Source: S015-6 sp964479535 (GTDB taxonomy: Bacteria > Desulfobacterota > DSWW01). Taken from it: a stretch of 64,000 bases of DNA. How positions within the stretch are numbered: position 1 is the stretch's first letter; each line of letters begins with the position of its first letter. This document shows, in pieces, positions 24,048 through 32,451 of the stretch. Where the stretch lies: contig CAYZMM010000021.1 of NCBI GenBank assembly GCA_964479535.1, positions 1-64,000 of the forward strand, given 5' to 3'. A program made the position numbers and the translations under genes. The notes beneath the pieces are model-generated. The model had not been told where the DNA came from. It searched no databases and worked only from the letters and a program-made list of their open reading frames with translations.

Positions 24048-24162
24048 CTCTTCGACCCGGCGCTGTTGCCGTCTCCGGGCCTCGACCCGAGAACGTCCGA
24101 ACCTCTCATCCTAGGAGAAGCGGCCCTTCCGGTCAAGAAATCGGCAGGGGAGCCGTGGACGA

Positions 24163-24618
24163 CTACAGGCAATCGTCCAGTAGAAGTGTATCGAACGCGT
24201 TGACTCGCCTGAAAACCGCGTCATTGCAGAGAAACCCGGTCGCACCGGAGCAGATCGCCGTGGCCGCCTGTATGGCATCCGGGGTCTTCATTCGATGATC
24301 CGCCCTGAGCCTGGCGGCCGTGTCGGCGATATCGAGGTTGAGTTCGATCCATTCGATATTCGGATAGGTGGTGAGAAGCGCGTATAACTTGAGGACCAGC
24401 TCGTCCAGCTTCTTCCTGTACGGCTGAACGAGGATTTCGAGGAGCGTCAGGGTGGAGGTGGTTGCCCTGCTGCTGCCCTTCTCTATGGACGCAAAGACCG
24501 GCGAGCAGAGTCCATGGTACGTCGGGTGCAGCTCGACGAAGTAGATGAAGACGCTCGTATCGAGAGTCAGGAGGGGATGCTCCTCGAGGAACGCGTGCAG
24601 CAGGGACCCGGCTACCAA
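24163..24618 (-). CDS. PIN-domain toxin (VapC-like)
   Basis: 151 residues from a TTG start that overlaps the antitoxin stop. PIN motifs are LLTLDTSVFIYF (first Asp), TLTLLEILVQP (Glu), RMKTPDAIQAATAI (Asp) and FLCNDAVFRR (Asp). VapC-type toxins cleave tRNA or rRNA. The gene partner upstream is an AbrB-type antitoxin, and the overlap points to coupled synthesis. The TTG start is chosen because the PIN fold begins only 16 residues later and no ATG is available. Confidence 0.85.
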   Translation of the reverse strand: MVAGSLLHAFLEEHPLLTLDTSVFIYFVELHPTYHGLCSPVFASIEKGSSRATTSTLTLLEILVQPYRKKLDELVLKLYALLTTYPNIEWIELNLDIADTAARLRADHRMKTPDAIQAATAICSGATGFLCNDAVFRRVNAFDTLLLDDCL

Positions 24619-24830
24619 GAGCGCCGCTCCTTCGGGACATGTCTCGTACTGTAGACGCCCTTTCCCAGGCCGGATATGGAGTCGCTGTAGCTCCCGGGCT
24701 TCGGCATGATGATGGTAACCCCTCCCTTCACCACGACCAGCAGTTCATCCTTTCCCTTCAAGTGCATCGCATCCCGGGCCTCCTTCGGGAGCACGATCTG
24801 GTTCTTTGAACTCAGTCTGACGACCGGCAT
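24612..24830 (-). CDS. AbrB/MazE-type antitoxin
   Basis: 72 residues from MPVVRLSSKNQIVLPKEAR, a swapped-hairpin AbrB DNA-binding domain (residues 1-45) followed by a toxin-binding tail. The ATG at 24830 has GGGAGG upstream; the longer frame starting at 24890 would cover the operator and is rejected. The product should bind the inverted repeat just upstream and repress its own operon with the toxin. Confidence 0.87.
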   Translation of the reverse strand: MPVVRLSSKNQIVLPKEARDAMHLKGKDELLVVVKGGVTIIMPKPGSYSDSISGLGKGVYSTRHVPKERRSW

Positions 24831-24850
24831 GGCAAGTCCTCCCTTGGAAA

Positions 24851-24877
24851 GCTTTACTTTACGAAAAAATGTAAAGC
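24851..24877. promoter_or_regulatory. Candidate operator of the AbrB/PIN operon
   Basis: GCTTTAC (24851-24857) and its exact complement GTAAAGC (24871-24877) face each other, with a second CTTTAC copy at 24857-24862. The site lies 20-47 bases upstream of the antitoxin ATG, the expected place for autoregulation. Confidence 0.5.
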
Positions 24878-24896
24878 AAGTCAATAGCACCCACCA

Positions 24897-25880
24897 TCAG
24901 GGAGGGAGGATCTTGAACTCGATTCGGCGGTTCTCGGCTCGGCCTCGTGCATCCCGGTTGGTTGCGATGGGATGCACCTCGCCGTAGCCCTTGGTGACCA
25001 GGCGGGAGGCGGGGATCCCCTCGGAGACGAGGTAGGCCTTTACGGCGTCCGCCCGCTCGAGCGAGATCTGGCGGTTTCGTCTGGCCGGGCCGGTGTTGTC
25101 CGTGTGCCCGCCGATCTCCACCCTCAGGGTCGGGTTCTCCTTCAGGACCTCGGCGACCCGGTTCAGGGCGGGAGAGGAGCCGGCGGGGATGCTCGCGCTG
25201 CCGAAACGGAAGCGGACCGTGGGCAGCACGATCTCTCCCCTCTGCACTCGGGAGCAGCCGGACGCGTCCGCTTCCTCGTCCAGGCCGGTGTCCGGGCACC
25301 GGTCGACCCCGTCCGGCACGCCGTCTCCGTCCGCATCGACCCGGCAGCCCCGCTCGTCCACGACCGCCCCGGCCGGCGTGTCCGGGCAATGGTCGATGCC
25401 CTCCACCAGGCCGTCCCCGTCGGAATCGTAGGGACAGCCGTCCGCCCGGACCAGGGCCCGGGAGTCCGTGTCCGGGCACCGGTCCAGGCCGTCCAGGATG
25501 CCGTCCGCGTCCTTGTCTCTCGGGCACCCGGCGGCGTCCACGGTGGCACCCCGCGCCGTGTCGGTGCACTGGTCGATCCCGTCGAAGACGCCGTCCCGGT
25601 CCGTGTCCGCGGGGCATCCCGCGGGATCCACGCTGGCACGCGCCGGCGTGTCCGGGCAAGCATCCTCACGGTCGTGGACGCCGTCTCCGTCCGCATCCCT
25701 CGGCTTGCCGAGGCGGAGGGCGATCAGGGGGAAAGCGCCCCTCCCTCCGTCCCTCATCGAACACTCCGGGTCGAGCGCAGGACCTGCGGCACTGGGAGCT
25801 TCCGACCGGCAGGGCAAGGCTGCCAGGGCAATGAGAAGCAGCATGCATCCCGGGGTCGTGGAAAGTCGAACGGCCCGCAT
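24897..25880 (-). CDS. OmpA-family protein with calcium-type (TSP3-like) repeats
   Basis: 327 residues. The N-terminal hydrophobic segment MLLLIALAALPCRSEA is an export signal. Residues about 60-215 are six tandem DxDxDGxxDxxDxCPDT units, the thrombospondin type 3 / OmpA-linker repeats that bind Ca2+. Residues 225-327 are an OmpA C-terminal domain (EIGGHTDNTGPARRNRQISL, LVTKGYGEVHPIATN, AENRRIEF) that binds peptidoglycan. There is no eight-stranded barrel, so it is probably a periplasmic or lipid-anchored linker protein. It is transcribed away from the DUF1846 gene; the 214-base gap between them shows no clear promoter hexamers. Confidence 0.9.
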   Translation of the reverse strand: MRAVRLSTTPGCMLLLIALAALPCRSEAPSAAGPALDPECSMRDGGRGAFPLIALRLGKPRDADGDGVHDREDACPDTPARASVDPAGCPADTDRDGVFDGIDQCTDTARGATVDAAGCPRDKDADGILDGLDRCPDTDSRALVRADGCPYDSDGDGLVEGIDHCPDTPAGAVVDERGCRVDADGDGVPDGVDRCPDTGLDEEADASGCSRVQRGEIVLPTVRFRFGSASIPAGSSPALNRVAEVLKENPTLRVEIGGHTDNTGPARRNRQISLERADAVKAYLVSEGIPASRLVTKGYGEVHPIATNRDARGRAENRRIEFKILPP

Positions 25881-26094
25881 CCTTCGGCCTCATCGTTGTG
25901 GCGCTGGAAACCCGAATCCTCAGCCTTCCATACAACAAGTCCTCCCGGTTATCAACCTTTGAACGGTCGGCCGGCAGCGTACGGTCTCCCGGGTTCCGGC
26001 CTCCCGTCCGCGCTTTCGGATCTATTGACTCCCTTCCTTCCCTTCCTGTAGGTTCCCGTCAGACCGGAGGGTTTCCAAACGGGGGAAGAGGACC

Positions 26095-27603
26095 ATGCGG
26101 GTGGGATTCGACAACGAGAAGTACCTGAAAGAGCAGACATCCGCCATCCTGGAGCGGGTGGAGCAGTTCGACAACAAGCTGTACCTCGAATTCGGGGGAA
26201 AGCTGCTCTTCGATTACCACGCGTCCCGCGTCCTGCCCGGTTTCGACCCGAACGTCAAGATGAAGCTCCTGCAGCAATTGAAGGACAAGGCCGACATCCT
26301 GCTGTGCATCTATGCCGGAGACATCGAACGGAAGAAGGTGAGAGCCGACTTCGGCATTACCTATGATTCGGATGCGCTCAAGCTGATCGACGATCTGAGG
26401 GAGTGGGGCCTGGAGGTCGTGGGCGTGGTGATCACCCGGTTCGAGAACCAGCCCGGGGCCAGGCTCTTCCGGAACCGGCTGGAACGGCGGAACGTGAAGG
26501 TCTACACCCACAGCTTCACCAAGGGGTACCCCACCGACGTGGACCTGATCGTCAGCGACATGGGCTACGGCGCCAACGAATACATCGAGACCGAGAAGCC
26601 CCTCGTGGTGGTCACAGGACCGGGACCGGGCAGCGGCAAGCTGGCGACCTGCCTGTCCCAGTTCTATCACGACCACAGGCGCGGGACGCGGGCCGGCTAC
26701 GCCAAGTTCGAGACCTTCCCCATCTGGAATCTCCCCCTGAAGCACCCCGTGAACATGGCCTACGAGGCGGCTACGGCCGACATTCTGGACTTCAACCTGA
26801 TCGACCCCTTCCATCTGGAGCGGTACGGAGAGACGGCCGTCAACTACAACCGCGACGTGGACGCCTTCCCGGTTCTGAAGCGAATCCTGGAGAAGATCAC
26901 CGGGGCCACCCCCTACTACTCGCCCACGGACATGGGCGTGAACCGCGCAGGGTTCGGCATCGTCGACCACGCGGTGGTTCAGGAAGCGGCCAAGCAGGAG
27001 ATCGTCCGGAGGTACTTCCGTTACCGGTGCGAATATGCGATGGGCTTTGCCGTCAAGGAAACGTGCCAGAAAGCGGAGCTCCTCATGAAGGAGCTCGATC
27101 TGGAGCCGGACTACAGAAAGGTCGTGGGACCGGCCACCGAAGCGGCCCGGGACGCGGAGAGTTCGGGCAAAGGGAACGAGGATGTGTTCTGTGGAGCGGC
27201 GGTCGAACTCCAGGACGGAAGAGTCGTCACCGGGAAGAACTCTTCTCTGATGCACGCCGCATCGAGCCTCATCCTGAACGCGATCAAGGAGCTGGCCGAG
27301 ATCCCGGACAAGATCCACCTGCTGGCGCCGAACGTGATCGAGTCGATCACCAACCTGAAGAAGAACATCATGAATCGGAAGACGGTCAGCCTGAACCTGG
27401 AAGAGACCCTGATCGCCCTGAGCATCAGCGCCACCACCAACCCGACCGCTCAGCTCGCCATGGAGAAGCTCAAGGATCTCTCCGGATGTGAGATTCACAC
27501 CACCCACATGCCGACCCCGGGCGACGAGGCGGGCTTGAGAAGGCTCGGGGTGAATCTGACGAGCGATCCGAATTTCTCCACGAAGCGCCTCTTCCTTTCC
27601 TAG
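26095..27603 (+). CDS. DUF1846 family protein
   Basis: 502 residues, the family's usual length. The N-terminal part (MRVGFDNEKYLKEQTSAILE, DILLCIYAGDIERKKVRADFG) and the P-loop-like VVTGPGPGSGKLATCLSQ near residues 176-193 are characteristic. The family is widespread in anaerobes, and its biochemical role is not established; the glycine-rich loop suggests nucleotide or phosphate binding. The ATG lies after a purine-rich stretch (GGGGGAAGAGGACC). It stands alone, followed by the thiamine operon with its own promoter. Confidence 0.88.
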   Translation: MRVGFDNEKYLKEQTSAILERVEQFDNKLYLEFGGKLLFDYHASRVLPGFDPNVKMKLLQQLKDKADILLCIYAGDIERKKVRADFGITYDSDALKLIDDLREWGLEVVGVVITRFENQPGARLFRNRLERRNVKVYTHSFTKGYPTDVDLIVSDMGYGANEYIETEKPLVVVTGPGPGSGKLATCLSQFYHDHRRGTRAGYAKFETFPIWNLPLKHPVNMAYEAATADILDFNLIDPFHLERYGETAVNYNRDVDAFPVLKRILEKITGATPYYSPTDMGVNRAGFGIVDHAVVQEAAKQEIVRRYFRYRCEYAMGFAVKETCQKAELLMKELDLEPDYRKVVGPATEAARDAESSGKGNEDVFCGAAVELQDGRVVTGKNSSLMHAASSLILNAIKELAEIPDKIHLLAPNVIESITNLKKNIMNRKTVSLNLEETLIALSISATTNPTAQLAMEKLKDLSGCEIHTTHMPTPGDEAGLRRLGVNLTSDPNFSTKRLFLS

Positions 27604-27680
27604 GTCCACCACGGTCTCCCCACCGGCGACCCCAATGACCCCGGCGTCTACCGTCCGATTCATCCGTCGACGGCTCCGGC

Positions 27681-27709
27681 TTGTGAATCTGCCTTCTTCC
27701 GACTATCCT
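27681..27709 (+). promoter_or_regulatory. Putative promoter of the thiamine operon
   Basis: TTGTGA (27681-27686), 17 bases, TATCCT (27704-27709); the start would be near 27716, leaving a leader of about 30 bases. The leader is too short for a TPP riboswitch and no CTGAGA/TPP core is visible in 27604-27746. Confidence 0.4.
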
Positions 27710-27746
27710 CTAAATAATAGTGCGGACTTGATACGGGAGTACCGAA

Positions 27747-28913
27747 TTGACGCAGCAGAATCGTGGAAATGCCTCTGGAGCCCCGGTTTGCGTCGTGGGC
27801 GGGGGGGTCATCGGGCTCGGGATCGCGTGGCGCCTGGCCAGAAGAGGCGCGGCCGTGGAGGTCTTCGACCGGGAGACCGCCGGCAGGGGAGCGAGCTGGG
27901 TGGCCGCCGGCATGCTCGCGCCCCTCTCCGAAGTCGGCTTCGAGGACGAAGGCTTTCTCGAGCTGGGGCGGGAAAGCCTTCGTCTTTACCCCCGGTTCCT
28001 GGAAGAATTGAAAGAGGATGCTGGAGTCGAGGTTCGGCTGGACACCAAGGGGACACTGAACATCGGCCTGGACCGGGACGATGCGGAGCGGCTCCGGCGG
28101 CTCTGCGAATTCCGGGAACATCTCGGCCTTCCGGTGAAATGGCTTTCCGGCACCGAGGCGAGGGAGATCGAGCCCCTCGTGTCTCCCAGGACCTCCTCCG
28201 CGATCTGGATCCCGGACGACCACCAGGTGGACAATCGCGGTCTCCTGGAGGCCCTGAAGAAGGCACTGACGAATTGCGGGGGCAGACTGCACGAGAATCG
28301 TCCTGTCGAGGAAGTCGTGAGCGAGGCGGGTCGGGCGAAGGGCGTGAGGACCGGGGAAGGGGAAGTGGAGGCGGCGTGTGTGGTGATCGCCGCCGGATGC
28401 CGTTCCAAACAGGTCGGCGGGATTCCGAAGGGGCTTCTGCCGCCGGTCCGCCCCGTGAAGGGCCAGATCATCACACTGCAGGAAGACCCGCTCTATTCCC
28501 TGGACCACGTCATCCGGGCCCCGGACGCTTACCTCGTTCCGAAGGGGGACGGGCGGATCATCCTGGGGGCTTCCGAGGAGGACATGGGCTTCGACACGAG
28601 CATCACGGCGGGCGCGGTCTACAAGCTCCTCGAGCGGGGATGGGAGGCGGTCCCTTCGATCTACGACATGCCGATTCAGGAGATCGTGGCAGGGCTGCGG
28701 CCCGGGAGCCGGGACCATGATCCGATCGTGGGAAAGACGACGATGGAAGGGCTCTATTACGCGACAGGCCACTATCGCCACGGGATCCTGCTCGCGCCGG
28801 CAACGGCCCTCGAGGTCTCGGCCCTGATTCTGGAGGGCAGATCGTCCGACCTCTTCGCTCCCTTTGGGCCGACCCGGTTCCTCCCGTCCGGAGAGCGGTC
28901 GGTCGCCTGGTAG
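27747..28913 (+). CDS. thiO: Glycine oxidase (thiamine synthesis)
   Basis: 388 residues with an N-terminal Rossmann FAD motif VCVVGGGVIGLGIAWRLARRG and the DAO-fold C-terminus GLRPGSRDHDPIVGK and YATGHYRHGILLAPATA. ThiO oxidises glycine to the imine used in thiazole synthesis with O2 (an anaerobe would normally use ThiH), so its presence hints at contact with oxygen. The start is TTG at 27747, supported by GGGAG seven bases upstream; no ATG is available before the FAD motif. It is first in the thiO-thiS-thiG-thiE operon. Confidence 0.93.
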   Translation: MTQQNRGNASGAPVCVVGGGVIGLGIAWRLARRGAAVEVFDRETAGRGASWVAAGMLAPLSEVGFEDEGFLELGRESLRLYPRFLEELKEDAGVEVRLDTKGTLNIGLDRDDAERLRRLCEFREHLGLPVKWLSGTEAREIEPLVSPRTSSAIWIPDDHQVDNRGLLEALKKALTNCGGRLHENRPVEEVVSEAGRAKGVRTGEGEVEAACVVIAAGCRSKQVGGIPKGLLPPVRPVKGQIITLQEDPLYSLDHVIRAPDAYLVPKGDGRIILGASEEDMGFDTSITAGAVYKLLERGWEAVPSIYDMPIQEIVAGLRPGSRDHDPIVGKTTMEGLYYATGHYRHGILLAPATALEVSALILEGRSSDLFAPFGPTRFLPSGERSVAW

Positions 28914-28947
28914 GGTGGGGCAAGTCCGGTCCGTTCAGGAGGTGAGC

Positions 28948-29154
28948 ATGAAGCTGATGGTCAACGGCAACGAACTGGAGGCTGAGGCCGGCAGTACGGT
29001 CGAGGCGCTGCTTGCCCAGTCCCTGAATACGGACGAACGGGACGGCATCGCCGTGGCCGTGAACGGCGAGGTGGTTCCGAAAGGGGTGTGGGGGGACCGG
29101 GGCCTGCAGGAAGGCGACAGGGTGGAGATCATCCGTGCGGTCCAGGGAGGCTGA
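28948..29154 (+). CDS. thiS: Sulfur carrier protein ThiS
   Basis: 68 residues, ubiquitin-like beta-grasp protein ending in the required GG (IIRAVQGG). After adenylation and thiocarboxylation at this C-terminus it gives sulfur to the thiazole. The ATG at 28948 follows AGGAGG closely; upstream in-frame codons are non-conserved. It lies between thiO and thiG. Confidence 0.93.
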   Translation: MKLMVNGNELEAEAGSTVEALLAQSLNTDERDGIAVAVNGEVVPKGVWGDRGLQEGDRVEIIRAVQGG

Positions 29155-29206
29155 TCCGGACCCGCGGTCTTTGCCAGGGAATCGGAGGAAGACAGGGGGC
29201 GTGAAA

Positions 29207-29992
29207 ATGGATCAACTGAGAATTGCGGATCGGACGTTCAACTCCAGGCTGATTATGGGGACATCCCGTTACCCGGATCCGCAGACACTGCTCGATTCAC
29301 TCGAGGCGGGCGGTGCCGAGCTGATCACGGTTGCGATCCGAAGGGTGAACCTCGAGGATCCGGACGACGAAAGCCCTCTCCGCCTGATCGACCGCAGGAA
29401 GTATCAGATCCTGCCGAACACGGCGGGCTGTTACACGGCCAAAGAGGCCGTGCTCACCGCCCATCTTGCCAGGGAGGCCCTCGGCACCCACTGGATCAAG
29501 CTCGAAGTGATCGGGGACGACGAGACGCTCTTCCCGGATATTCCCGAGCTGCTCAAGGCCGCCGAGGAATTGATTCACGAGGGCTTCGTGGTCCTGCCCT
29601 ATTCGAACGACGACCCGATCACCTGCAAGAAACTGGCCGACATGGGCTGCTCGGCCGTCATGCCCCTGGGGGCGCCCATCGGCTCCGGGATGGGCATCCG
29701 AAACCGCTACAACCTGATGATCATCCGCGACTTGGTCAAGGTGCCCCTCATCGTGGATGCCGGTGTCGGGACCGCCTCGGACGCGGCCGTGGCCATGGAA
29801 CTCGGCGCGGACGGCGTCCTGCTGAACACGGCGGTTGCCCAGGCCAAGCATCCGGTCCGGATGGCCCGTGCCATGAGGCTCGCCATCGAGGCGGGTCGGC
29901 TCGCCTACGGGGCCGGGCGGATTCCCCGCCGGCTCTACGCCACCGCATCGAGTCCCCTGGAAGGAGTCATTGGCACCGAACCGAATGATTGA
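29207..29992 (+). CDS. thiG: Thiazole synthase
   Basis: 261 residues from MDQLRIADRTFNSRLIMGTS, a TIM barrel. HWIKLEVIGD has the Schiff-base lysine, and MPLGAPIGSGMGI and VDAGVGTASDAAVAMELGAD form the phosphate site. It makes the thiazole phosphate from deoxyxylulose phosphate, the glycine imine and ThiS thiocarboxylate. A purine-rich stretch GGGGGCG precedes the ATG. The 3' end overlaps thiE. Confidence 0.95.
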   Translation: MDQLRIADRTFNSRLIMGTSRYPDPQTLLDSLEAGGAELITVAIRRVNLEDPDDESPLRLIDRRKYQILPNTAGCYTAKEAVLTAHLAREALGTHWIKLEVIGDDETLFPDIPELLKAAEELIHEGFVVLPYSNDDPITCKKLADMGCSAVMPLGAPIGSGMGIRNRYNLMIIRDLVKVPLIVDAGVGTASDAAVAMELGADGVLLNTAVAQAKHPVRMARAMRLAIEAGRLAYGAGRIPRRLYATASSPLEGVIGTEPND

Positions 29993-30605
29993 TTTCAAGC
30001 TCTATCTCGTTACGAACAGGGCCTTGTGTGCGGCCGGGTCCATCGATACCGTGGTGGGCCAGGCGTGCGCCGCCGGCGTTCGGGCTGTGCAGCTTCGCGA
30101 GAAGGACCTTTCGGCCGGGGAGCTTCACGGCCTGGCGCTTACGATGCGGGAGGTCACGAGGCGGTCGAAAGCGAAGCTTCTCGTCAACGACAGGGCGGAC
30201 ATCGCCCTGGCGGTCGGCGCAGACGGCGTTCACTGTCCCGAGAGCGGGTTGCCCGTGGGCACGGCGAGGCGGCTCTGCCCGGAGGCCCTGGTCGGGGCGA
30301 GTTCCCACTCCCTGGAGCGGGCGGCCGCGGCCGGAGAAGCGGGGGCGGATTTCGTCCTCTTCGGGCCGGTCTTCGCCACCCCGTCGAAGGCGCGGTACGG
30401 CGAACCCCAGGGGCTGGACGCTCTCGAGGTCGTCGCGAAAGAGGCCGGCGTGCCCGTTTTCGCCATCGGAGGGATCACGCCGGAGAACGCGCATCTGTGT
30501 CTCGAAAAGGGCGCTGCCGGCGTGGGCGTCATCTCCGCCATTCTTTCGGCAAAGGACGTCCCCGCGGCCGTGGAGGCCCTCCGCCGAAGCCTCGGTGCCC
30601 TTTGA
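29985..30605 (+). CDS. thiE: Thiamine-phosphate synthase
   Basis: 206 residues from MIDFKLYLVTNRAL; a TTG five codons earlier (29970) is an alternative, with AAGGAG only three bases before it. The barrel motifs QLREKDLSAGEL, LVNDRADIALAVGADGVH, GASSHSLE, FVLFGPVFATPSK and FAIGGITPENA bind the pyrimidine diphosphate and thiazole phosphate. It couples the two halves of thiamine phosphate. No pyrimidine gene (thiC/thiD) is in the window. It ends five bases before epmA on the other strand; no hairpin terminator is seen there. Confidence 0.95.
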   Translation: MIDFKLYLVTNRALCAAGSIDTVVGQACAAGVRAVQLREKDLSAGELHGLALTMREVTRRSKAKLLVNDRADIALAVGADGVHCPESGLPVGTARRLCPEALVGASSHSLERAAAAGEAGADFVLFGPVFATPSKARYGEPQGLDALEVVAKEAGVPVFAIGGITPENAHLCLEKGAAGVGVISAILSAKDVPAAVEALRRSLGAL

Positions 30606-30610
30606 ACCCC

Positions 30611-31531
30611 CTATAGGTCTTCGGGGGCCAGGGCTATGACCTCCTCGATGCGCGCAACCCCGGCCAGAAGCATCACGAGCCGCTCGATCCCCAGGGCGAT
30701 GCCGGCGCTGGGCGGCAGGTCGGCCAGCAAGGTGAGGAACTTCTCCGGCAGGGGGTAGGCACGTTCCCCGCGTGCTCTGCGACGTTCGTTCGTCTCCTCG
30801 AACCGTCGCCTCTGTTCTTCCGGGTCGGCCAGTTCGGAGAAGCCGTTGGCCAGTTCCAGCCCTCCGGCAAAGAGCTCGATTCGCTCTGCAGCCCTCGGGT
30901 CGTCCGGTTTCTTCCTGGCCAGTGAGGCCTCGTAGGAAGGAAAGTCGATGAGGAAGAAGGGCTTCCGCCTGTCCAGATTCGGGACCACCCTGTCGGCCAG
31001 GTCCTGTTCGAACCGCTCCGGATCCCGTTCTTCCAGCGGATCCCAGCCCGCGTGCTCGAGGAACGCTTCCCGCACCGTCACCCGCTGCCAGGGAGGAGCG
31101 AGGTCGATCGTTTCTCCCCTGTAATCGATCCGGGTGGTGGCGAGCCGTTCCCGGCTCAGCGTCTCGAGGAGCCCTTCGCAATCATCCGCCAGGGCGCGGT
31201 AGTCCCGACCGGCCCGGTACCATTCGAGCATGGTGAATTCCGGCAGGTGCTGTTCGCCCCGTTCTCCCGTGCGAAAGCAGGGGCCGATTTGAAAGATCCT
31301 GTCATAGCCTGCGGCCAAGAAGCGCTTCATGTGGATTTCCGGGGAAGGGAGAAGAAAGCCCTGTTTCGTTTCGACCGGGTGGATGTGATCTTCGGGAATC
31401 ACGCAGGGGTTGAGCAGGGGCGTGGCGACCTCGAGAAAGCCCTGCTCGCGGAAATAGTCTCTCACGGACCGGAGGATTCGTTCCCTCAGGACGAGGTTCT
31501 TCCGTTTGAAGGCGAGACGTACCAGATCCAT
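30611..31531 (-). CDS. epmA: EF-P lysine ligase EpmA (PoxA/GenX)
   Basis: 306 residues, a class II lysyl-tRNA synthetase catalytic core without the anticodon-binding domain. Motif 2 is CFRTGERGEQHLPEFTMLEW and motif 3 GIALGIERLVMLLAG. EpmA attaches beta-lysine to the conserved Lys of EF-P, whose gene lies 22 bases upstream in the same transcript. The length agrees with EpmA (about 325). The aminomutase partner EpmB is not in the window. Confidence 0.94.
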   Translation of the reverse strand: MDLVRLAFKRKNLVLRERILRSVRDYFREQGFLEVATPLLNPCVIPEDHIHPVETKQGFLLPSPEIHMKRFLAAGYDRIFQIGPCFRTGERGEQHLPEFTMLEWYRAGRDYRALADDCEGLLETLSRERLATTRIDYRGETIDLAPPWQRVTVREAFLEHAGWDPLEERDPERFEQDLADRVVPNLDRRKPFFLIDFPSYEASLARKKPDDPRAAERIELFAGGLELANGFSELADPEEQRRRFEETNERRRARGERAYPLPEKFLTLLADLPPSAGIALGIERLVMLLAGVARIEEVIALAPEDL

Positions 31532-31553
31532 GATAGGGGAGGATTGAAAGGAG

Positions 31554-32117
31554 TCAGTCCTTTATCCGGGAAACATACTCCCCGGTTCGCGTATCCAGGC
31601 GGAGGGTCTCTCCCTGCTCGATGAACAGGGGGACATTGATCTCGTATCCGGTCTCCATGGTGACGGGCTTGGTCGCGCCTGTGGCCGTATCGCCCTTCAT
31701 GCCCGGGTCCGCCTTGACGACCTTCAGGTCCACGAAGGTCGGCAGGTTGATGGCCATCGGCTTCGACCGAAAGAACGACACCGTGACCTTGAGGTTGTTG
31801 GTCAGGTAGTTCTTCGCGTCCCCCACCTGGTCCTCCTCCATGTAGACCTGGTCATAGGTGGAGGTGTTCATGAAGCAGTATTGGCTGCCCTCCTGGTACA
31901 GGAACTCCATCTCCTGCTCGTCCAGGTCCGCCTCGTCGAACTTGTCCCCGGAGCGGTAGGTGCGATCGAACTGGGCGCCGGTGATCAGGTTCTTCAGCTT
32001 GCACTTGTACAGGGCCTGGCCCTTGCCCGGCTTCACAAAGGAGAAATCGGTGATGATATACGGCTCGCCGTCGATCTGGATCTTCAGGCCCTTGCGGAGA
32101 TCGGCTGCTTCGTACAT
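31554..32117 (-). CDS. efp: Elongation factor P
   Basis: 187 residues in three beta-barrel domains. The tip loop FVKPGKGQALYKCKLKNL carries the Lys (PGKGQ) that EpmA modifies. The C-terminal RLDTRTGEYVSRIKD is the family signature. It relieves ribosome stalling at polyproline. Placement between epmA and a small basic protein gene under one promoter points to co-expression of the factor and its modifier. Confidence 0.97.
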   Translation of the reverse strand: MYEAADLRKGLKIQIDGEPYIITDFSFVKPGKGQALYKCKLKNLITGAQFDRTYRSGDKFDEADLDEQEMEFLYQEGSQYCFMNTSTYDQVYMEEDQVGDAKNYLTNNLKVTVSFFRSKPMAINLPTFVDLKVVKADPGMKGDTATGATKPVTMETGYEINVPLFIEQGETLRLDTRTGEYVSRIKD

Positions 32118-32138
32118 GTGCTTTCCGGTCTTGCTGTA

Positions 32139-32288
32139 CTAGGATGTGGCGGCCTTGCTGTCGCCTTCCAGGAGCTTCTTCAGGCTCGGCGTGGATCCCT
32201 CGCGGCGGAGGCGCCGTTTTCGCTCCTTTCCGGACTTGGCCAGCTTGTTCTTGCGGATGCTCTTCGTCTGCTTCGAGTTGGAGGACAT
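32139..32288 (-). CDS. Small basic conserved protein of unknown function
   Basis: 49 residues, MSSNSKQTKSIRKNKLAKSG at the start and STPSLKKLLEG near the end, with more than a third Lys/Arg. It has AAAGGG upstream and lies 45 bases after the predicted transcription start, first in the efp-epmA transcript. The charge suggests RNA or ribosome binding; this is inference. I recall similar short basic proteins in related genomes but cannot name a family. Confidence 0.65.
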   Translation of the reverse strand: MSSNSKQTKSIRKNKLAKSGKERKRRLRREGSTPSLKKLLEGDSKAATS

Positions 32289-32339
32289 GACAACCCTTTC
32301 CCTGTAACAAGATGGGATCGATTCGCGGTTAACTGACAA

Positions 32340-32368
32340 AGTATATGGAATCGGTCGGTTCCGGTCAA
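32340..32368 (-). promoter_or_regulatory. Promoter of the small protein-efp-epmA operon
   Basis: On the minus strand TTGACC (32363-32368), a 17-base spacer and TATACT (32340-32345) are found. The start would be near 32333, 45 bases before the first ATG. Confidence 0.65.
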
Positions 32369-32384
32369 GAGAAGCGAATTTTTT

Positions 32385-32413
32385 TTGACTTGGCCCGGGC
32401 CATTTGCTAGCCT
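32385..32413 (+). promoter_or_regulatory. Promoter of the lemA operon
   Basis: TTGACT (32385-32390), 17 bases, TAGCCT (32408-32413); the start is near 32420. It is divergent from, and 16 bases away from, the efp promoter. Confidence 0.5.
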
Positions 32414-32451
32414 CTTGACCGTGCACGAACCGCCATGAACGAGGAGGAGAC

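Noticed and set aside
27604..27746. TPP riboswitch upstream of thiO
   Set aside because: No CTGAGA or the second conserved TPP core; the promoter leaves a leader of only about 30 bases.
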